This document shows positions 27,365-37,517 of a stretch of 64,000 bases of DNA, in pieces (within the stretch, counting starts at the first letter, position 1; each line of letters begins with the position of its first letter). The notes under the pieces were generated by a model. That model saw only the letters and a program-made list of their open reading frames with translations, did not search any database and was not told the origin of the DNA. The stretch is from Vibrio ostreicida (GTDB lineage Bacteria > Pseudomonadota > Gammaproteobacteria > Enterobacterales > Vibrionaceae), in the NCBI RefSeq assembly GCF_013074385.2, contig NZ_JABEYA020000003.1:186001-250000 (forward strand). The letters are read 5' to 3'. The translations under genes and the position numbers were made by a program.

Positions 27365-27412
27365 GTGAGAGTGAGAGAGTGAGAGAGTGAGAGAGTGAGA
27401 GAGTGAGAGAGG
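27365..27412. repeat. tandem octamer microsatellite (GTGAGAGA)5
   Basis: Five perfect tandem copies of GTGAGAGA (27371-27410) are preceded by a partial copy. They lie between the sstT terminator and the MBL gene (about 240 bp upstream of its start on the minus strand). The rest of the 335-bp gap (27134-27468) has no gene. Slipped-strand length change could alter the promoter spacing. Confidence 0.9.
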
Positions 27413-27425
27413 AAAATCGCGTTGG

Positions 27426-27451
27426 AAAAAAGGCCTGATGGTTATCAGGCC
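27426..27451 (-). terminator. sstT terminator
   Basis: An 8-bp stem (27432-27439 with 27444-27451) followed on the minus strand by six T, 18 bp past the sstT stop codon. Confidence 0.9.
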
Positions 27452-27468
27452 CTTTGGGCACATTGTGC

Positions 27469-28719
27469 TTAAGAAGGCTGCTCGCTTTCTGTGACAGCCT
27501 GTGTCCCTCGTTGTTTTTGTTCCGCTTTACAAACGGCCGCAGTAAAGATGACATCTGTTGAACTGTTCAGTGCCGTTTCTGCTGAATCTTGGATCACGCC
27601 AATGATGAAACCAACAGCGACTACCTGCATCGCAATTTCATTTGGAATACCGAAGAGTCCACATGCCAGAGGGATCAGTAATAAAGAGCCACCTGCAACG
27701 CCTGATGCACCACACGCTGAAACCGCAGCAACAATACTAAGCAAGACAGCGGTGAAGATATCGACTTCAATCCCCATCGTGTGCACAGCCGCTAAGGTAA
27801 GGGTTGTGATCGTAATGGCAGCGCCAGCCATGTTAATCGTTGCGCCAAGAGGAATGGATACCGAGTAGGTATCTTCATCAAGTTTCAACTTTTCACACAA
27901 CGCCATGTTGACAGGAATGTTTGCCGCGCTTGAGCGAGTGAAGAAGGCGGTAACCCCACTTTCTCGAAGACAGCGTAAAACCAATGGGTATGGGTTTTCA
28001 CCTGTTTTCACAAAAACAATGATTGGGTTAACCACAAGAGCGATGACCAGCATCGAACTTAGCAAGACGCCAAGCAGTTGAGCGTAACCTGAAAGCGCAT
28101 CAAAGCCCGTTGTCGCCAATGTTGATGCGACCAAGCCGAAGATACCAAACGGAGCAAGACGAATGATAAAACGGACAATCTGAGAGACGCCGTGGCTTAA
28201 ATCTTCTAGGACTGCTTTGGTGGTTGCTGATGCATGATGCAGCGCGAGTCCAAGTCCGACAGCCCAAGCAAGAATACCAATATAGTTGGCGTCCATGAGC
28301 GCATTGACAGGGTTATCCACGATTTTAAACAGCAACGTGTTCATGACTTCAGCGATGCCCTGAGGTGGTGTTGCCCCTTGTGCACCTGAAACCAAGGTGA
28401 GTGTGGTTGGGAACATGAAACTAAGTGCGACGGCTGTTAAAGCGGCAGTAAACGTACCAAAAAGGTACAAAACCACAATAGGACGCATATAGGTATGTTG
28501 GTTTTTCTTTTGATTAGCGATGGAAGCTGCAACCAAAATGAAAACGAGAATAGGAGCGACCGCTTTAAGTGCGCCCACGAATAGACTTCCAAGTAAGCCA
28601 ACACTTTGTGCATGCTCTGGTGAGGCGGTTGCTAAACCGACACCGAGAATGATACCGGCTAGGATCTGCAGTACCAGATTTCCACGCGCAAAGCGGGCAA
28701 AGATAGAGTTGTGTTGCAT
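27469..28719 (-). CDS. sstT: serine/threonine:sodium symporter SstT
   Basis: The 416-residue membrane protein matches SstT of the dicarboxylate/amino acid:cation symporter family: N-terminal [17 protein letters not shown], the Ser/Ala-rich hairpin [11 protein letters not shown] and [13 protein letters not shown] motifs. It imports serine and threonine with sodium. It stands alone with its own terminator, and palindromes lie upstream in the long gap. Confidence 0.93.
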   Translation of the reverse strand: MQHNSIFARFARGNLVLQILAGIILGVGLATASPEHAQSVGLLGSLFVGALKAVAPILVFILVAASIANQKKNQHTYMRPIVVLYLFGTFTAALTAVALSFMFPTTLTLVSGAQGATPPQGIAEVMNTLLFKIVDNPVNALMDANYIGILAWAVGLGLALHHASATTKAVLEDLSHGVSQIVRFIIRLAPFGIFGLVASTLATTGFDALSGYAQLLGVLLSSMLVIALVVNPIIVFVKTGENPYPLVLRCLRESGVTAFFTRSSAANIPVNMALCEKLKLDEDTYSVSIPLGATINMAGAAITITTLTLAAVHTMGIEVDIFTAVLLSIVAAVSACGASGVAGGSLLLIPLACGLFGIPNEIAMQVVAVGFIIGVIQDSAETALNSSTDVIFTAAVCKAEQKQRGTQAVTESEQPS

Positions 28720-28833
28720 AGTTATCCCTGCAAAGAATTATATTATTAAGTGTGTGTTTTCAGTTACGGGTAACTGAGGCCGACAATACTAGCGTGTTGA
28801 AATAATGTGTCTAGAATTAATTGATTTTTAGCA

Positions 28834-28863
28834 TGATAATTTATCAAAAATGTTAAATTATCA
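28834..28863. repeat. AT-rich palindrome upstream of sstT
   Basis: TGATAATTTATCA (28834-28846) is a perfect palindrome, and its left arm TGATAATTT also pairs with AAATTATCA at 28855-28863. It lies about 115-145 bp upstream of sstT in a 454-bp gap (28720-29173), suggesting a repressor site. No known box is assigned. Confidence 0.5.
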
Positions 28864-28968
28864 ACATGATGTTACTCATGTTACCGAGTTGTTTTTGCAA
28901 TACTCAACCAGATGCGCTTTTATTGAGCACGACAAAGTCGATAGGGTTGCCGCGGTGCGCCTGCGACT

Positions 28969-29013
28969 GATGCAAGTAACTTGATGGCTGATTTGTTATT
29001 AGTTGCTTGCATC
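28969..29013. repeat. 13-bp inverted repeat in sstT/PilZ intergenic region
   Basis: GATGCAAGTAACT (28969-28981) and AGTTGCTTGCATC (29001-29013) are inverted copies with one mismatch and a 19-bp spacer. In RNA this would fold as a long hairpin without a T run; in DNA it could be an operator. The region has no open frame. Confidence 0.5.
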
Positions 29014-29173
29014 GAAGATCAACCGTGAAGGAAGCCCGTTAATTGTTCGTGCGCTGGTTGTGTTTTTAATAAGGATCTCAATGACTAGGCATTCAGAGAA
29101 AACTTTTCTTGCTGAGATGGAGAGTTCGTTTCTAAACTTAAAGTATGTAACCTGTTGCATTTAGGGCGACGTC

Positions 29174-29944
29174 ATGGCGGAAAAGGTAAGCGTTGACACA
29201 GACAAACCTAGGGCGCACCAGACGACGTTAAATGCTCACTCGTCTGCATTACCTTCGGACAATATTAAGTACGGTGAAGATGCGTTTACGGACATTCAGC
29301 CTTTGAGTGAAGTGGCCTTTGTGATTGTGACGCCGACGGGGAAAACGTTAAAGGGAAAAACCAAATATGTTGGATTAAATTCCAATAACCTTGTGATGTT
29401 AGAAATGCCTAATGTGTCCCCAAAAGCATTCGCCGACTTTTTTCAACGAGGTTTTGTGATCAAAGCGTGCGTGATCTCTGAAAAAGGCGAAGGGGCAAGA
29501 ATCTATTTTAAAAGTAAAGTGGCGTGTGTTATCGACGCTGGCCGTAATAGCTTGTGCATGATCTCATTACCAGACACGACCCAAGTTAACCAAGGTCTGA
29601 GGGAAAGTGTACGCTTGAACATGTCGGTTGACGGTATTCTGTCCCCACAGTCAAATCACTTAAAGTGTCAGATACGGGACATATCCAATCAGGGTTGTTT
29701 GATCGTGGTGGATCGCCATCTTGTTAAGCAAAAAGTGGGTGATCTCATTGCTCTGAGTCTGCTCGAGACAGAACAAAACAAGGTGGTTGAGCCACAGATC
29801 TTAGAAGCCATAGTGAAAAACATCAAACTGACTAGTCGCTACTGCAAATTCGGGGTTCAATTTGAGGAAAGCAGCTTAGCGTTGGTGGCCAGCATGATTG
29901 AAAACCTGCAATTTTGTCAAATAAGTCAAAAGTTTACCTTATAA
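29174..29944 (+). CDS. YcgR-like PilZ domain protein
   Basis: The 256-residue protein has an N-terminal YcgR-like region (about 40-140) and a C-terminal PilZ domain with the cyclic-di-GMP binding residues RESVR (Arg143, Arg147) and DISNQG (169-174). YcgR proteins bind c-di-GMP and slow flagellar rotation. The product resembles the PilZ protein encoded at 35779-36516, so they are paralogs. A stronger ribosome site is not visible. Confidence 0.85.
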   Translation: MAEKVSVDTDKPRAHQTTLNAHSSALPSDNIKYGEDAFTDIQPLSEVAFVIVTPTGKTLKGKTKYVGLNSNNLVMLEMPNVSPKAFADFFQRGFVIKACVISEKGEGARIYFKSKVACVIDAGRNSLCMISLPDTTQVNQGLRESVRLNMSVDGILSPQSNHLKCQIRDISNQGCLIVVDRHLVKQKVGDLIALSLLETEQNKVVEPQILEAIVKNIKLTSRYCKFGVQFEESSLALVASMIENLQFCQISQKFTL

Positions 29945-30123
29945 CGCTATCGATTGATGGTGGATGAAGGTTTCTTTTTAAATGGATATTTGGTGTGTCT
30001 TCTAACGAATATGGTGTCAATGAAGGGGGTGGTGTCGCACATAGCAGCAGAGGGAGCAAATCCGATACTGAATGCATCGGATTGTCGTCATTTCTTCAGT
30101 GCTTATCTTGCCTTAGTTTTTAC

Positions 30124-30924
30124 TCAGAACCCTTTGATGTTTTCAGATTCGAGGGCGGTAAAATACTTTACGGTTTTCACCTTTAGCTCTTGAGTGGATG
30201 GCTCATCACAAACGATGATGGCTTTGGGGTGCAATTGCAGTGCGGAGACCGTCCAAAGGTGATTGACGCACCCTTCTACGGCAGCTTGCAAGGCGAGCGC
30301 TTTGTTGTGACCGGTGACCAGTATCATAATTTCTTCCGCATCGAGCAGCGTTCCTACGCCAATAGTTAGCGCGTATTTAGGGACCTGATTTAAATCACCT
30401 TCAAAAAAGCGCGAGTTAGCGATCCGTGTCTCTTCAGTGAGTGTCTTAATCCGAGTTCGTGAAGAGAGTGATGACGCTGGCTCATTAAATGCTATGTGTC
30501 CATCATTCCCGACTCCCCCCATAAAGAGGTTAATCTTGCCATAAGACTTCATTTTCTTTTCGTATCGCTGACATTCCATATCATGGTCATCGGTATTGCC
30601 ATTGAGAAGATTAATATTCTCTTCTTTGATGTCGACATGGTTAAAAAAGTGGTTGTACATGAACGAGCGATAAGATTCAGGGTGGTCAGCAGGGATACCA
30701 ATGTATTCGTCCATATTGAAGGTCACCACATGCTCAAAGCTGACTTTCCCAACACGGTAGAGCTCAATCAGCGCTTTATAGGTTGCAAGAGGTGTCCCCC
30801 CAGTTGGCAGACCCAGTACAAAAGGGCGCTCAGCGGTAGGTTGATAAGAATTTATACACTTGGCGATATGTGCCGCCGCCCAATGGCCGACCTGCTCTGT
30901 TCTACTTAACGGGATAAGTCTCAT
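30124..30924 (-). CDS. nagB: glucosamine-6-phosphate deaminase NagB
   Basis: The 266-residue protein matches NagB along its length: [24 protein letters not shown] with the active-site Asp, [14 protein letters not shown] with the catalytic His and [10 protein letters not shown]. It converts glucosamine-6-phosphate to fructose-6-phosphate and ammonia, part of chitin and amino-sugar use. Nothing else of a nag operon lies beside it. Confidence 0.96.
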   Translation of the reverse strand: MRLIPLSRTEQVGHWAAAHIAKCINSYQPTAERPFVLGLPTGGTPLATYKALIELYRVGKVSFEHVVTFNMDEYIGIPADHPESYRSFMYNHFFNHVDIKEENINLLNGNTDDHDMECQRYEKKMKSYGKINLFMGGVGNDGHIAFNEPASSLSSRTRIKTLTEETRIANSRFFEGDLNQVPKYALTIGVGTLLDAEEIMILVTGHNKALALQAAVEGCVNHLWTVSALQLHPKAIIVCDEPSTQELKVKTVKYFTALESENIKGF

Positions 30925-31281
30925 AGTTTGCCCCTAATGTTGGAAGGATGATGCTTAGATTTATTATTTTGCATTATAAAATAAGTCCTGTGTTTCGGCT
31001 ATAACTTTCGATGTTGTTTTGTTCGATATTAATTTTAAGGCCAATTACACTCAGTGATATTGCCTTTTTTTTGAGGTTTGGATTGAAAAATTCACGTTGA
31101 AAATTAAGGCGGTGTGGTGACTAGGTTACTGCACTCCTGTGACCTGCCTTCGGTTTTATTCATCATTTAATTCTTGGAGTAAGGTACAATAAAGGAAAGA
31201 TGGTATAACTTTCCCACTTTGGTGATGGCTGGTAGGTAAGTTGTCAAACGATTAAACCAGCAAAAGGTTAAAAATAAAGAG
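30925..31281. other. nagB/Sel1 divergent intergenic region
   Basis: This 357-bp AT-rich gap separates the divergent nagB and Sel1-repeat genes and should hold both promoters. No clear operator, RNA gene or hairpin stands out on reading. Confidence 0.6.
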
Positions 31282-32433
31282 ATGAATGTTATAGGGATCG
31301 CTATTGGAGCGACCGGTTTATTGTTGCTTTGCATGTTTGTTTGGATGCTGGCGCTTCAAGTGCGTAAAAAGCGTATGGAGCAGGAACGTAAAGATCGAGA
31401 ACTTGCCTATCGAAAAGCGTTGGAAAAGAATCGTAAGCAGGAAAATGAAGATAGAATTGCAAAAGCAGAAAGTGGCCATATCCCGACGATATTGTTTCTT
31501 GCTAAAGAAGCAGAACGTTCACGAGTCAAAGAAGCGCTTTACTGGTACACCAAGGCCGCACAACTGGATAATGTGACAGGCATGTATGGCGTTGTCCGCA
31601 TTAGTGATAAATTAAATCAGGATATGGTTCTTCGCGAAGAAGCGAAGTTCTGGGAAATCTGTATAGCGGCAGCGGAAGGCAGCGTCGCGCACAAATTTGA
31701 GATGGCCAGTGCTCTTTTTCACGGTAAAGGAACTGAGGCCAATATTAAGAAAGGCATCAGCGTGATGACGCAGGCAGCGGATCAAGGCCATGTTGAAGCG
31801 ATGATCTTTTTAGGCGATTGGTACAAATCGTCGCAAAACCCCGAGCCTAAACTTAATTTGTCGGTAGAGTACTATCGGCAAGCGGCTGGCCGTCAGAGCA
31901 ACGAAGCTAGAATGAAGCTGGGCCTTAATTATATCCATGGCATTGGTGTCAATCGAGACTTTTCGCGGGGATGTTACTGGTTGGAGCGCGCCGCAGAAAG
32001 AGGGCATACTGAGGCTATGTACAGCGCTGGAGAAGCTTGGATTGATCAGCGTCCGAATGGCGAGTCGATTGCGTATATTTGGCTCTTTCTCGCGAGTCAG
32101 CTCGGACATGAACCTTCTCGAGTCATGCGAGATCAGGTGGCGCTCGGGATCGGGGTGGATACGGTCGTCGGTCTACAGTCATTGTCTAAGCCGATTGCGA
32201 AAAGGATTCGTGACAAAAAAGTCAGCAAGCATTCCATCATTAATGCTTTAAATAAACTCTATCAACGCAATATTCCTTTGGAAGAGCAAGAGACATCGTT
32301 GCCTAAAGAACCTGATACGGAAACGGAGTTGATTCAAGTTTCTGAGACCGATGGGGCAGCCACTGAAATCCCTAGTGAGACGCCCGCAGACGATAAACTT
32401 GATTTTTCTCAGTCCAATATAGACAAAGCCTAA
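31282..32433 (+). CDS. membrane-anchored Sel1-like repeat (TPR) protein
   Basis: The 383-residue protein has one N-terminal membrane helix (about 5-27), a charged helical stretch (RKKRMEQERKDRELAYRKAL at about 28-48), then several Sel1 repeats such as AGRQSNEARMKLGLNYIHG and GCYWLERAAERGHTEAMY, and an acidic C-terminal tail. Sel1 repeats mediate protein-protein interaction; the partner is unknown. It is transcribed alone. Confidence 0.85.
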   Translation: MNVIGIAIGATGLLLLCMFVWMLALQVRKKRMEQERKDRELAYRKALEKNRKQENEDRIAKAESGHIPTILFLAKEAERSRVKEALYWYTKAAQLDNVTGMYGVVRISDKLNQDMVLREEAKFWEICIAAAEGSVAHKFEMASALFHGKGTEANIKKGISVMTQAADQGHVEAMIFLGDWYKSSQNPEPKLNLSVEYYRQAAGRQSNEARMKLGLNYIHGIGVNRDFSRGCYWLERAAERGHTEAMYSAGEAWIDQRPNGESIAYIWLFLASQLGHEPSRVMRDQVALGIGVDTVVGLQSLSKPIAKRIRDKKVSKHSIINALNKLYQRNIPLEEQETSLPKEPDTETELIQVSETDGAATEIPSETPADDKLDFSQSNIDKA

Positions 32434-32659
32434 GTGTTCGCCTTTGATTAAGAGGGCGAAGCGACAGCCCGTCTCACTTTACGCCCGCTTTCGTTCAGTC
32501 TTTGGACGATCTTCATCACCACGCCTCTTCCAGTGCAAAGTAGAGGCGTGATCTGTGAAACAACGGGTCCTTGCCCTTGTTAGAGCGTTAATTTACATAT
32601 TGGTTGATGTTTATTAACAATTGATCAATATTACGCTCAATGAATGAGAGGAAGTTTCC

Positions 32660-33562
32660 ATGTCTATCGCCAGTTTCATGCGTCTTATCTGTCTTGCGGC
32701 TCTGTGGGGTGGCTCATTCCTATTTTTGAAAATAGCCGCCAGTACATTTGGCCCCGCGTACCTGATAGAATTTCGCGTGACTTTTGCGGCACTTAGCCTG
32801 TTACTGATTGCGTTGTTTTTGCGTAAAAAACTCTCGTTTATTCGGCATTTTAGACATTTTATGACACTTGGGTTACTCAATACGGCTTTGCCGTTTTTGC
32901 TGTTTGCTTACTCGGCTCAGACACTCAATGCCTCTACTTTGTCGGTACTGAATTCGACGTCGGTTATTTGGGGAGCATTGATTGGGGTGTTTTGGCATAA
33001 AACGCCTTTGACAGGTAAAGCGATTATCGGCATGTTACTTGGTGTCAGTGGCGTCGTGGTGTTGGTTGGTTGGGATGCGGCTAACATTGGTCTCAGTGCG
33101 GCTCTACCAATTGCTGCAAGTATCATGGCTGCATGCAGTTATGGCGTGGCGACGAATTATACGCGATCTGCGCCAAAGATCGCCTCGTTTGAAAATGCGC
33201 ATGGCAACATGTGGGCTGCTGTTCTTTGGGTGTTACCTTTGTTGCCTTTGATCCCAATGCGAGGCCAACCGACGCATTATGAGTTTCTTGCTGTTGTGGC
33301 TTTAGGTGTGGTGTGCACAGGTTTAGCCTATTTGCTCTACTTTCGTCTGGTTGCTGATGAAGGCGCAGCCTCGGCCCTGTCTGTGACTTTCATTATTCCC
33401 GTCTTTGGCATTCTGTGGGGCACGTTGATTCTTGATGAACCGATCGGCCTCAATACCGCGCTTGGCACCCTGTTGGTCTTAGGCGGGACGATGCTCGTGA
33501 CAGGATTCTCACCCTTGAAGCTTTTGAAGAAAAATCGTGCAATTGGCCTAGCTCCGCGTTAA
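32660..33562 (+). CDS. EamA/DMT-family membrane transporter
   Basis: The 300-residue protein has about ten hydrophobic helices in two EamA halves, with ALWGGSFLFLKIA at the start and LDEPIGLNTALGTLLVLGG in the second half. It is likely a drug/metabolite exporter; the substrate is unknown. GAGAGGAAG precedes the ATG. It is convergent with the GNAT gene, their ends overlapping by 4 bp. Confidence 0.9.
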   Translation: MSIASFMRLICLAALWGGSFLFLKIAASTFGPAYLIEFRVTFAALSLLLIALFLRKKLSFIRHFRHFMTLGLLNTALPFLLFAYSAQTLNASTLSVLNSTSVIWGALIGVFWHKTPLTGKAIIGMLLGVSGVVVLVGWDAANIGLSAALPIAASIMAACSYGVATNYTRSAPKIASFENAHGNMWAAVLWVLPLLPLIPMRGQPTHYEFLAVVALGVVCTGLAYLLYFRLVADEGAASALSVTFIIPVFGILWGTLILDEPIGLNTALGTLLVLGGTMLVTGFSPLKLLKKNRAIGLAPR

Positions 33563-34023
33563 TTCAGATCGATCTTGCGAGTCATAAAACAACTGTTGGG
33601 ATCGGCCCCGTAATCCGCAAAGGGCAGGCAATCGGTAAAGCCAAATTTTTTGTATAGGTTACGAGCGGGCTTAAAAAATGCCATCGAACCTGTTTCCAAG
33701 CTCATTTGGCGGTAACCTTGTTTTGCTGATTCATTGATGGCATGAGTCAGCATGGAAGAAGCCACGCCTTGGTTACGAGCCCTGTCTGTTGTCCGCATAG
33801 ATTTGAGCTCCACATGTGTTTCGGACAAGGTCTTAATGGCGATGCAACCCAATAGTACCGTCTCTCTCCATGCTGTCCAGAGTGTCATCTCAGGGGCTTT
33901 TAATCCAGTAAGGTCAAGAGTATGGACACTTTCTGGTGGCGAGGTGGCATTCATATCCGCCCTATGTTGTTCAAGCAGCGAAATGACATCAGGGTGCTTC
34001 AGATCATCGACGATTATTTCCAT
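33559..34023 (-). CDS. GNAT-family N-acetyltransferase (YsnE-like)
   Basis: The 154-residue protein has the GNAT acetyl-CoA site (RNQGVASSMLTHAI) and a C-terminal LYKKFGF motif, resembling putative YsnE-type acetyltransferases (first residues MEIIVDDLKHPDVISLL). ATG at 34023 is chosen; GTG at 34032 would add three residues. The acceptor is unknown. Confidence 0.85.
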   Translation of the reverse strand: MEIIVDDLKHPDVISLLEQHRADMNATSPPESVHTLDLTGLKAPEMTLWTAWRETVLLGCIAIKTLSETHVELKSMRTTDRARNQGVASSMLTHAINESAKQGYRQMSLETGSMAFFKPARNLYKKFGFTDCLPFADYGADPNSCFMTRKIDLN

Positions 34024-34295
34024 ATTTCCCACAGCCTACCTTTGCGATTAAACAAATTTTCAATTTAACATAGCCATTTATCAGGCGTCATTCAACTCAT
34101 TGGTCGGCCATAGCGCGGCTTAATTATCGGGCAGAGTATGGTTTACTCTGGCTTTAGATCTCATTATTAAAATTTCATTAGCGTTGTATTACATTTAACC
34201 TTGATAAAGATCCCGTAAATTACTCTTATAGGCCGATAACTTACTAGGATTGACTCTTCTACTTAGGGAGTGATGGCAATGAGGTACGGATTAAC

Positions 34296-35726
34296 ATGAG
34301 AGAAGTTGAGTTCAGAACGATCGATAAATTATTCATCAAGATGTCTATTAACGACAAAATGTGGGTGATTTTTGCTTTGTTCCTAGCGGCGCTAACGGGA
34401 ATTGCTGGTGGCAGTTATTATTCGAAACTGGAGCACATTGAGAATTCGACGGTGCTCTCTGCCACCCATCAGCTGGAGGGTATGATGAGGGCGGGCTCTG
34501 AAGCTTCGATGCAGCGGCAGTCGAATGTAGCTAAAGTGAACACAGTACGAGAACCCACCTACATAAATGGCGTAGCCACTGTCTACCAATCAGACTCTAA
34601 TGGTCAGGCTTACCAATTGACCTTGAACAATAAAATCGATGATCAGAAAGCGCGCACCGACGCCTTGTCTGACCTGTTGTTAAGCTATGTTTGGGCGATC
34701 CCATTTGCTGTCTTTTGCTATTGGGTTGCGACGTTTCTTGGAGGGGCGCTTTGGGTTCTATTTACTACTACGGAGAAGATTGGCGAAGGGGATTTGACTT
34801 CTCGTTTGGGCTTTCATCCCGGCCGGGATGAGTTCGGGACGATTGGTTGTGCATTGGATAAGGCCATGGACACCCTTAGTGATTTGGTCAATAACGTTAA
34901 AAAAAACGCACACACAATGAACGAGACCTCTGCGTCTTTTGAACAGGAGATGAAGTTAAGTGAAGGCCAAATAGGCCAACAATATTTCTCTCTGGATTCA
35001 GTGGCTACCGCGATGGAAGAAATGACGGCTTCTGCGAAAGAGGTGTCGTCTATCTCGTTGCAATGTATGGAACAAACTGAGCGGGATTCTCAGCATATTG
35101 ACCTTAGCTATCAACGTGTTCAATCGGCTATCCATGAGATTGAAACCTTATCAAGCTATATAGAACGAGCTGCAAGCTCAGTGACGACGCTCAATGAGAA
35201 TGCCTCACAGATTAATGAAGTCATTACCACAATTAATGCCATCTCTGAGCAGACAAATTTGTTGGCGCTGAATGCGGCGATTGAAGCAGCCCGTGCTGGT
35301 GAACAAGGCCGCGGTTTTGCTGTCGTTGCCGATGAGGTTCGGACTTTGGCAAGTCGCACACAGGGAGCAACGGTAGAAATTCAGTCAATGATTGAAATGC
35401 TTCAAACCGAAAGCCACAACATTGCTTCGATCACCAGTCAAACGGTCAAGCAAGCGAAAACAAGCAGTGCGTTGATTGAAGACATAGGTAATGATGTTCA
35501 GTCCATTTCCGAATCAGCGCGCGGCATCACTGATATGAGCGTTCAGATCTCGGCGTCAGCAGAAGAGCAGAGTGCGGTTGCCAATGGTATCGCCGCCGAG
35601 TTGAGTGATATTCGCACTCAGTCTAATACCATCCGAACTGTGGCAGAGCAATCTTCACAAGGGGTGGCTAACTTGACTCAGGCATCGGTGTCGTTGGCTG
35701 AAATACTGAGTCAATACCGAACTTAA
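34296..35726 (+). CDS. methyl-accepting chemotaxis protein
   Basis: The 476-residue chemoreceptor has two membrane helices (about 23-43 and 129-153) with a short periplasmic loop of only about 85 residues between them, a HAMP segment and a signalling domain with [20 protein letters not shown] and [15 protein letters not shown]. The small sensor suggests a non-canonical ligand site. It has its own terminator and faces a PilZ gene. Confidence 0.92.
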   Translation: MREVEFRTIDKLFIKMSINDKMWVIFALFLAALTGIAGGSYYSKLEHIENSTVLSATHQLEGMMRAGSEASMQRQSNVAKVNTVREPTYINGVATVYQSDSNGQAYQLTLNNKIDDQKARTDALSDLLLSYVWAIPFAVFCYWVATFLGGALWVLFTTTEKIGEGDLTSRLGFHPGRDEFGTIGCALDKAMDTLSDLVNNVKKNAHTMNETSASFEQEMKLSEGQIGQQYFSLDSVATAMEEMTASAKEVSSISLQCMEQTERDSQHIDLSYQRVQSAIHEIETLSSYIERAASSVTTLNENASQINEVITTINAISEQTNLLALNAAIEAARAGEQGRGFAVVADEVRTLASRTQGATVEIQSMIEMLQTESHNIASITSQTVKQAKTSSALIEDIGNDVQSISESARGITDMSVQISASAEEQSAVANGIAAELSDIRTQSNTIRTVAEQSSQGVANLTQASVSLAEILSQYRT

Positions 35727-35735
35727 TCGTTGTTT

Positions 35736-35764
35736 AAAAAGGCCCGACTCAGTCGGGCCTTTTT
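35736..35764. terminator. bidirectional terminator between chemoreceptor and PilZ gene
   Basis: An 8-bp GC-rich stem (35741-35748 with 35752-35759) flanked by five A on the left and five T on the right serves both convergent genes. Confidence 0.92.
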
Positions 35765-35778
35765 CTTTGAAAAGTACT

Positions 35779-36516
35779 TTAACGCAGTGTTAATTTGGTG
35801 CCATCAAATTTTAATCTGGCTAACAATTGCTTGGTGTTTTCCTGACCTTGGTCGTCAAATTGTACACCATAGCGTGAATAGTGCAGTGAGCGTTGCAAGT
35901 TACATACTTTACCATACAACGGTTCGAGGGGTGGGTTTTTGCTCGTGCCAATTCGCACTTCTAAAATGACGTCATCGCCTACCTGAAAAGGTTTGCTTAG
36001 TGGTGTAGTAATGAACCGGCATCCGCTTTTTGATAAATCCCGCACTTCACAATCCAATCGATGTGTTGAGGCCGAAACGCGTGCCGCGAGATTGACATCG
36101 TATCGTGCCTCTTTGCGTAATTGTGTGACTTGCATAGCATTGGGCACAGTGAGGGCGACCATCGGAATGGGTAGGTTCATCACGTGTTTGAGCTGGCTTC
36201 GAAAATGAATGAGCGCCCCTTCGCCCCTTTGGGAGATGGCACGGATCGCCGCCCAAAAGCCCTCTTGAAAGAAAAAATCTAAATCGCTATCGGAGATTTT
36301 AGGCAGCTCTGCCAAAATGACGTTAGTCGAATGACTCCCAATGAAGGTTGTTTTGCATCGGAAGGTGGTTCCAACTGGGGTGGTAATCCCTATGGTGAGT
36401 TCACCGCCATGTTCAAGCATGGCTAAAGCATCCGTACTGTTGATCGTAGAGACACTTTTCTCCCTGTCAGCTGTAGGCGGTAATTGGTTTAAATTGTCAA
36501 CCTCTTCGGTATTCAT
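35779..36516 (-). CDS. YcgR-like PilZ domain protein (second copy)
   Basis: The 245-residue protein has the same layout as the one at 29174-29944: an N-terminal YcgR-like region (about 36-130) and PilZ with RKEAR (134-138) and DLSKSG (160-165). It should bind cyclic-di-GMP and may act on motility or on a nearby chemoreceptor pathway. It is convergent with the chemoreceptor gene. Confidence 0.86.
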   Translation of the reverse strand: MNTEEVDNLNQLPPTADREKSVSTINSTDALAMLEHGGELTIGITTPVGTTFRCKTTFIGSHSTNVILAELPKISDSDLDFFFQEGFWAAIRAISQRGEGALIHFRSQLKHVMNLPIPMVALTVPNAMQVTQLRKEARYDVNLAARVSASTHRLDCEVRDLSKSGCRFITTPLSKPFQVGDDVILEVRIGTSKNPPLEPLYGKVCNLQRSLHYSRYGVQFDDQGQENTKQLLARLKFDGTKLTLR

Positions 36517-37517
36517 CTCGCCTCCATTATCGCTACCATGCTCTTGTTATAAGACAGGTTCTAAGCCCTTCTCGTTTTGGCCACGCTCGGTTCAAGATGG
36601 CCTGACCTTATTGCACGTTTGGACGTTTATTCAATTATGAACATAGCAAACAATTTTGCGCAAAGGATCATTTTTTAACGCCAAAAAATGACAAATGAAT
36701 GCTTTTTCTTAAGCCAACGCCCTTTTCGTATTTAATGGATGACTGAATATTTCGAACCTGTAACATTCATAAATAATATGAATAGGATACGCCGACTGCC
36801 AGTCTATGGTGCCCGACCTCGGGCTGATGACGACTGACATGGAGGAACTTGGTCCACCACCTTATTCAGGAAGAGAACGTTGCTGCAAAAGCATGGCTAA
36901 CCTATCGTGGCCGGCACTCAAGAGGCGGTCAATTGTACGAGGTGAGGAACGGCTTTCATTATAAAAGGCAATTTAGCCGCCTATTTCGCACTCTTTAATG
37001 GTGGTTGGATGGGTAATAAGGCGTAACGCCTTTCGTTTGAATCTCTTCTGTTCCTGATTACTGAGGCAAAACGCAATATCGCACTGGATGGTTTCGCGAA
37101 TAACGTCGGGTAGGATAAAACGAAACGGAAGCTTCTCTTTAGCTCCATTTAGATTTTGTCATTGGAAAAGAGCTCATGTCAACTCAAGTTATCTATAGCG
37201 CCTATGGATTCTTTCGAAAAATAAATAAAGTTAATGACGTCTAATAATTACTTATAATCAAGGGTTTGTGTAGGTTCTGCCTTCTTCAAGATATGCCATG
37301 ATTACTCATTTAGAGTGTGTAAGGGGCGCCTGACATAAAGAGAGTAGAGGAAATGGGTATTTTGCTTTATTGATTTTTTTAATGATAAATCGATAAAAAG
37401 TACTAACTAATCATTTGTGGACAAAAACACATCGGAATAACACTGAATGCATTCGGGACGGGCTTGTCTTGCCCCAAAATTGACCTTATTTAATCAATCA
37501 TTCACTCAGGAGTTATA
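36517..37517. other. 1-kb gene-poor region upstream of the toxin gene
   Basis: No intact gene is seen in about 1 kb. It holds a short GC-rich hairpin (36811-36824), a possible minus-strand gene remnant (36973-37158) and, from about 37190, AT-rich DNA that should contain the promoter of the downstream putative toxin. Its patchwork composition is unlike the flanking coding DNA and hints at past insertion or deletion. Confidence 0.6.
36973..37158 (-). pseudogene. possible decayed gene fragment
   Basis: A 61-codon minus-strand frame bounded by two stops reads as protein-like sequence (for example PFRFILPDVIRETIQCDIAF and a C-terminal ECEIGG) but has no usable start codon and no ribosome site. 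It looks like the C-terminal remnant of an unrecognised gene. Family cannot be named. Confidence 0.3.

Noticed and set aside
27365..27412. CRISPR-like repeat array
   Set aside because: Units are 8 bp with no spacers, so it is a simple tandem repeat.
29954..30193. short plus-strand frames between the PilZ gene and nagB
   Set aside because: They overlap the end of nagB, differ in frame and have no ribosome site.
36781..36960. possible riboswitch before the toxin gene
   Set aside because: I compared it by eye with the c-di-GMP-I and Qrr patterns and found no match; kept only as an unexplained segment.
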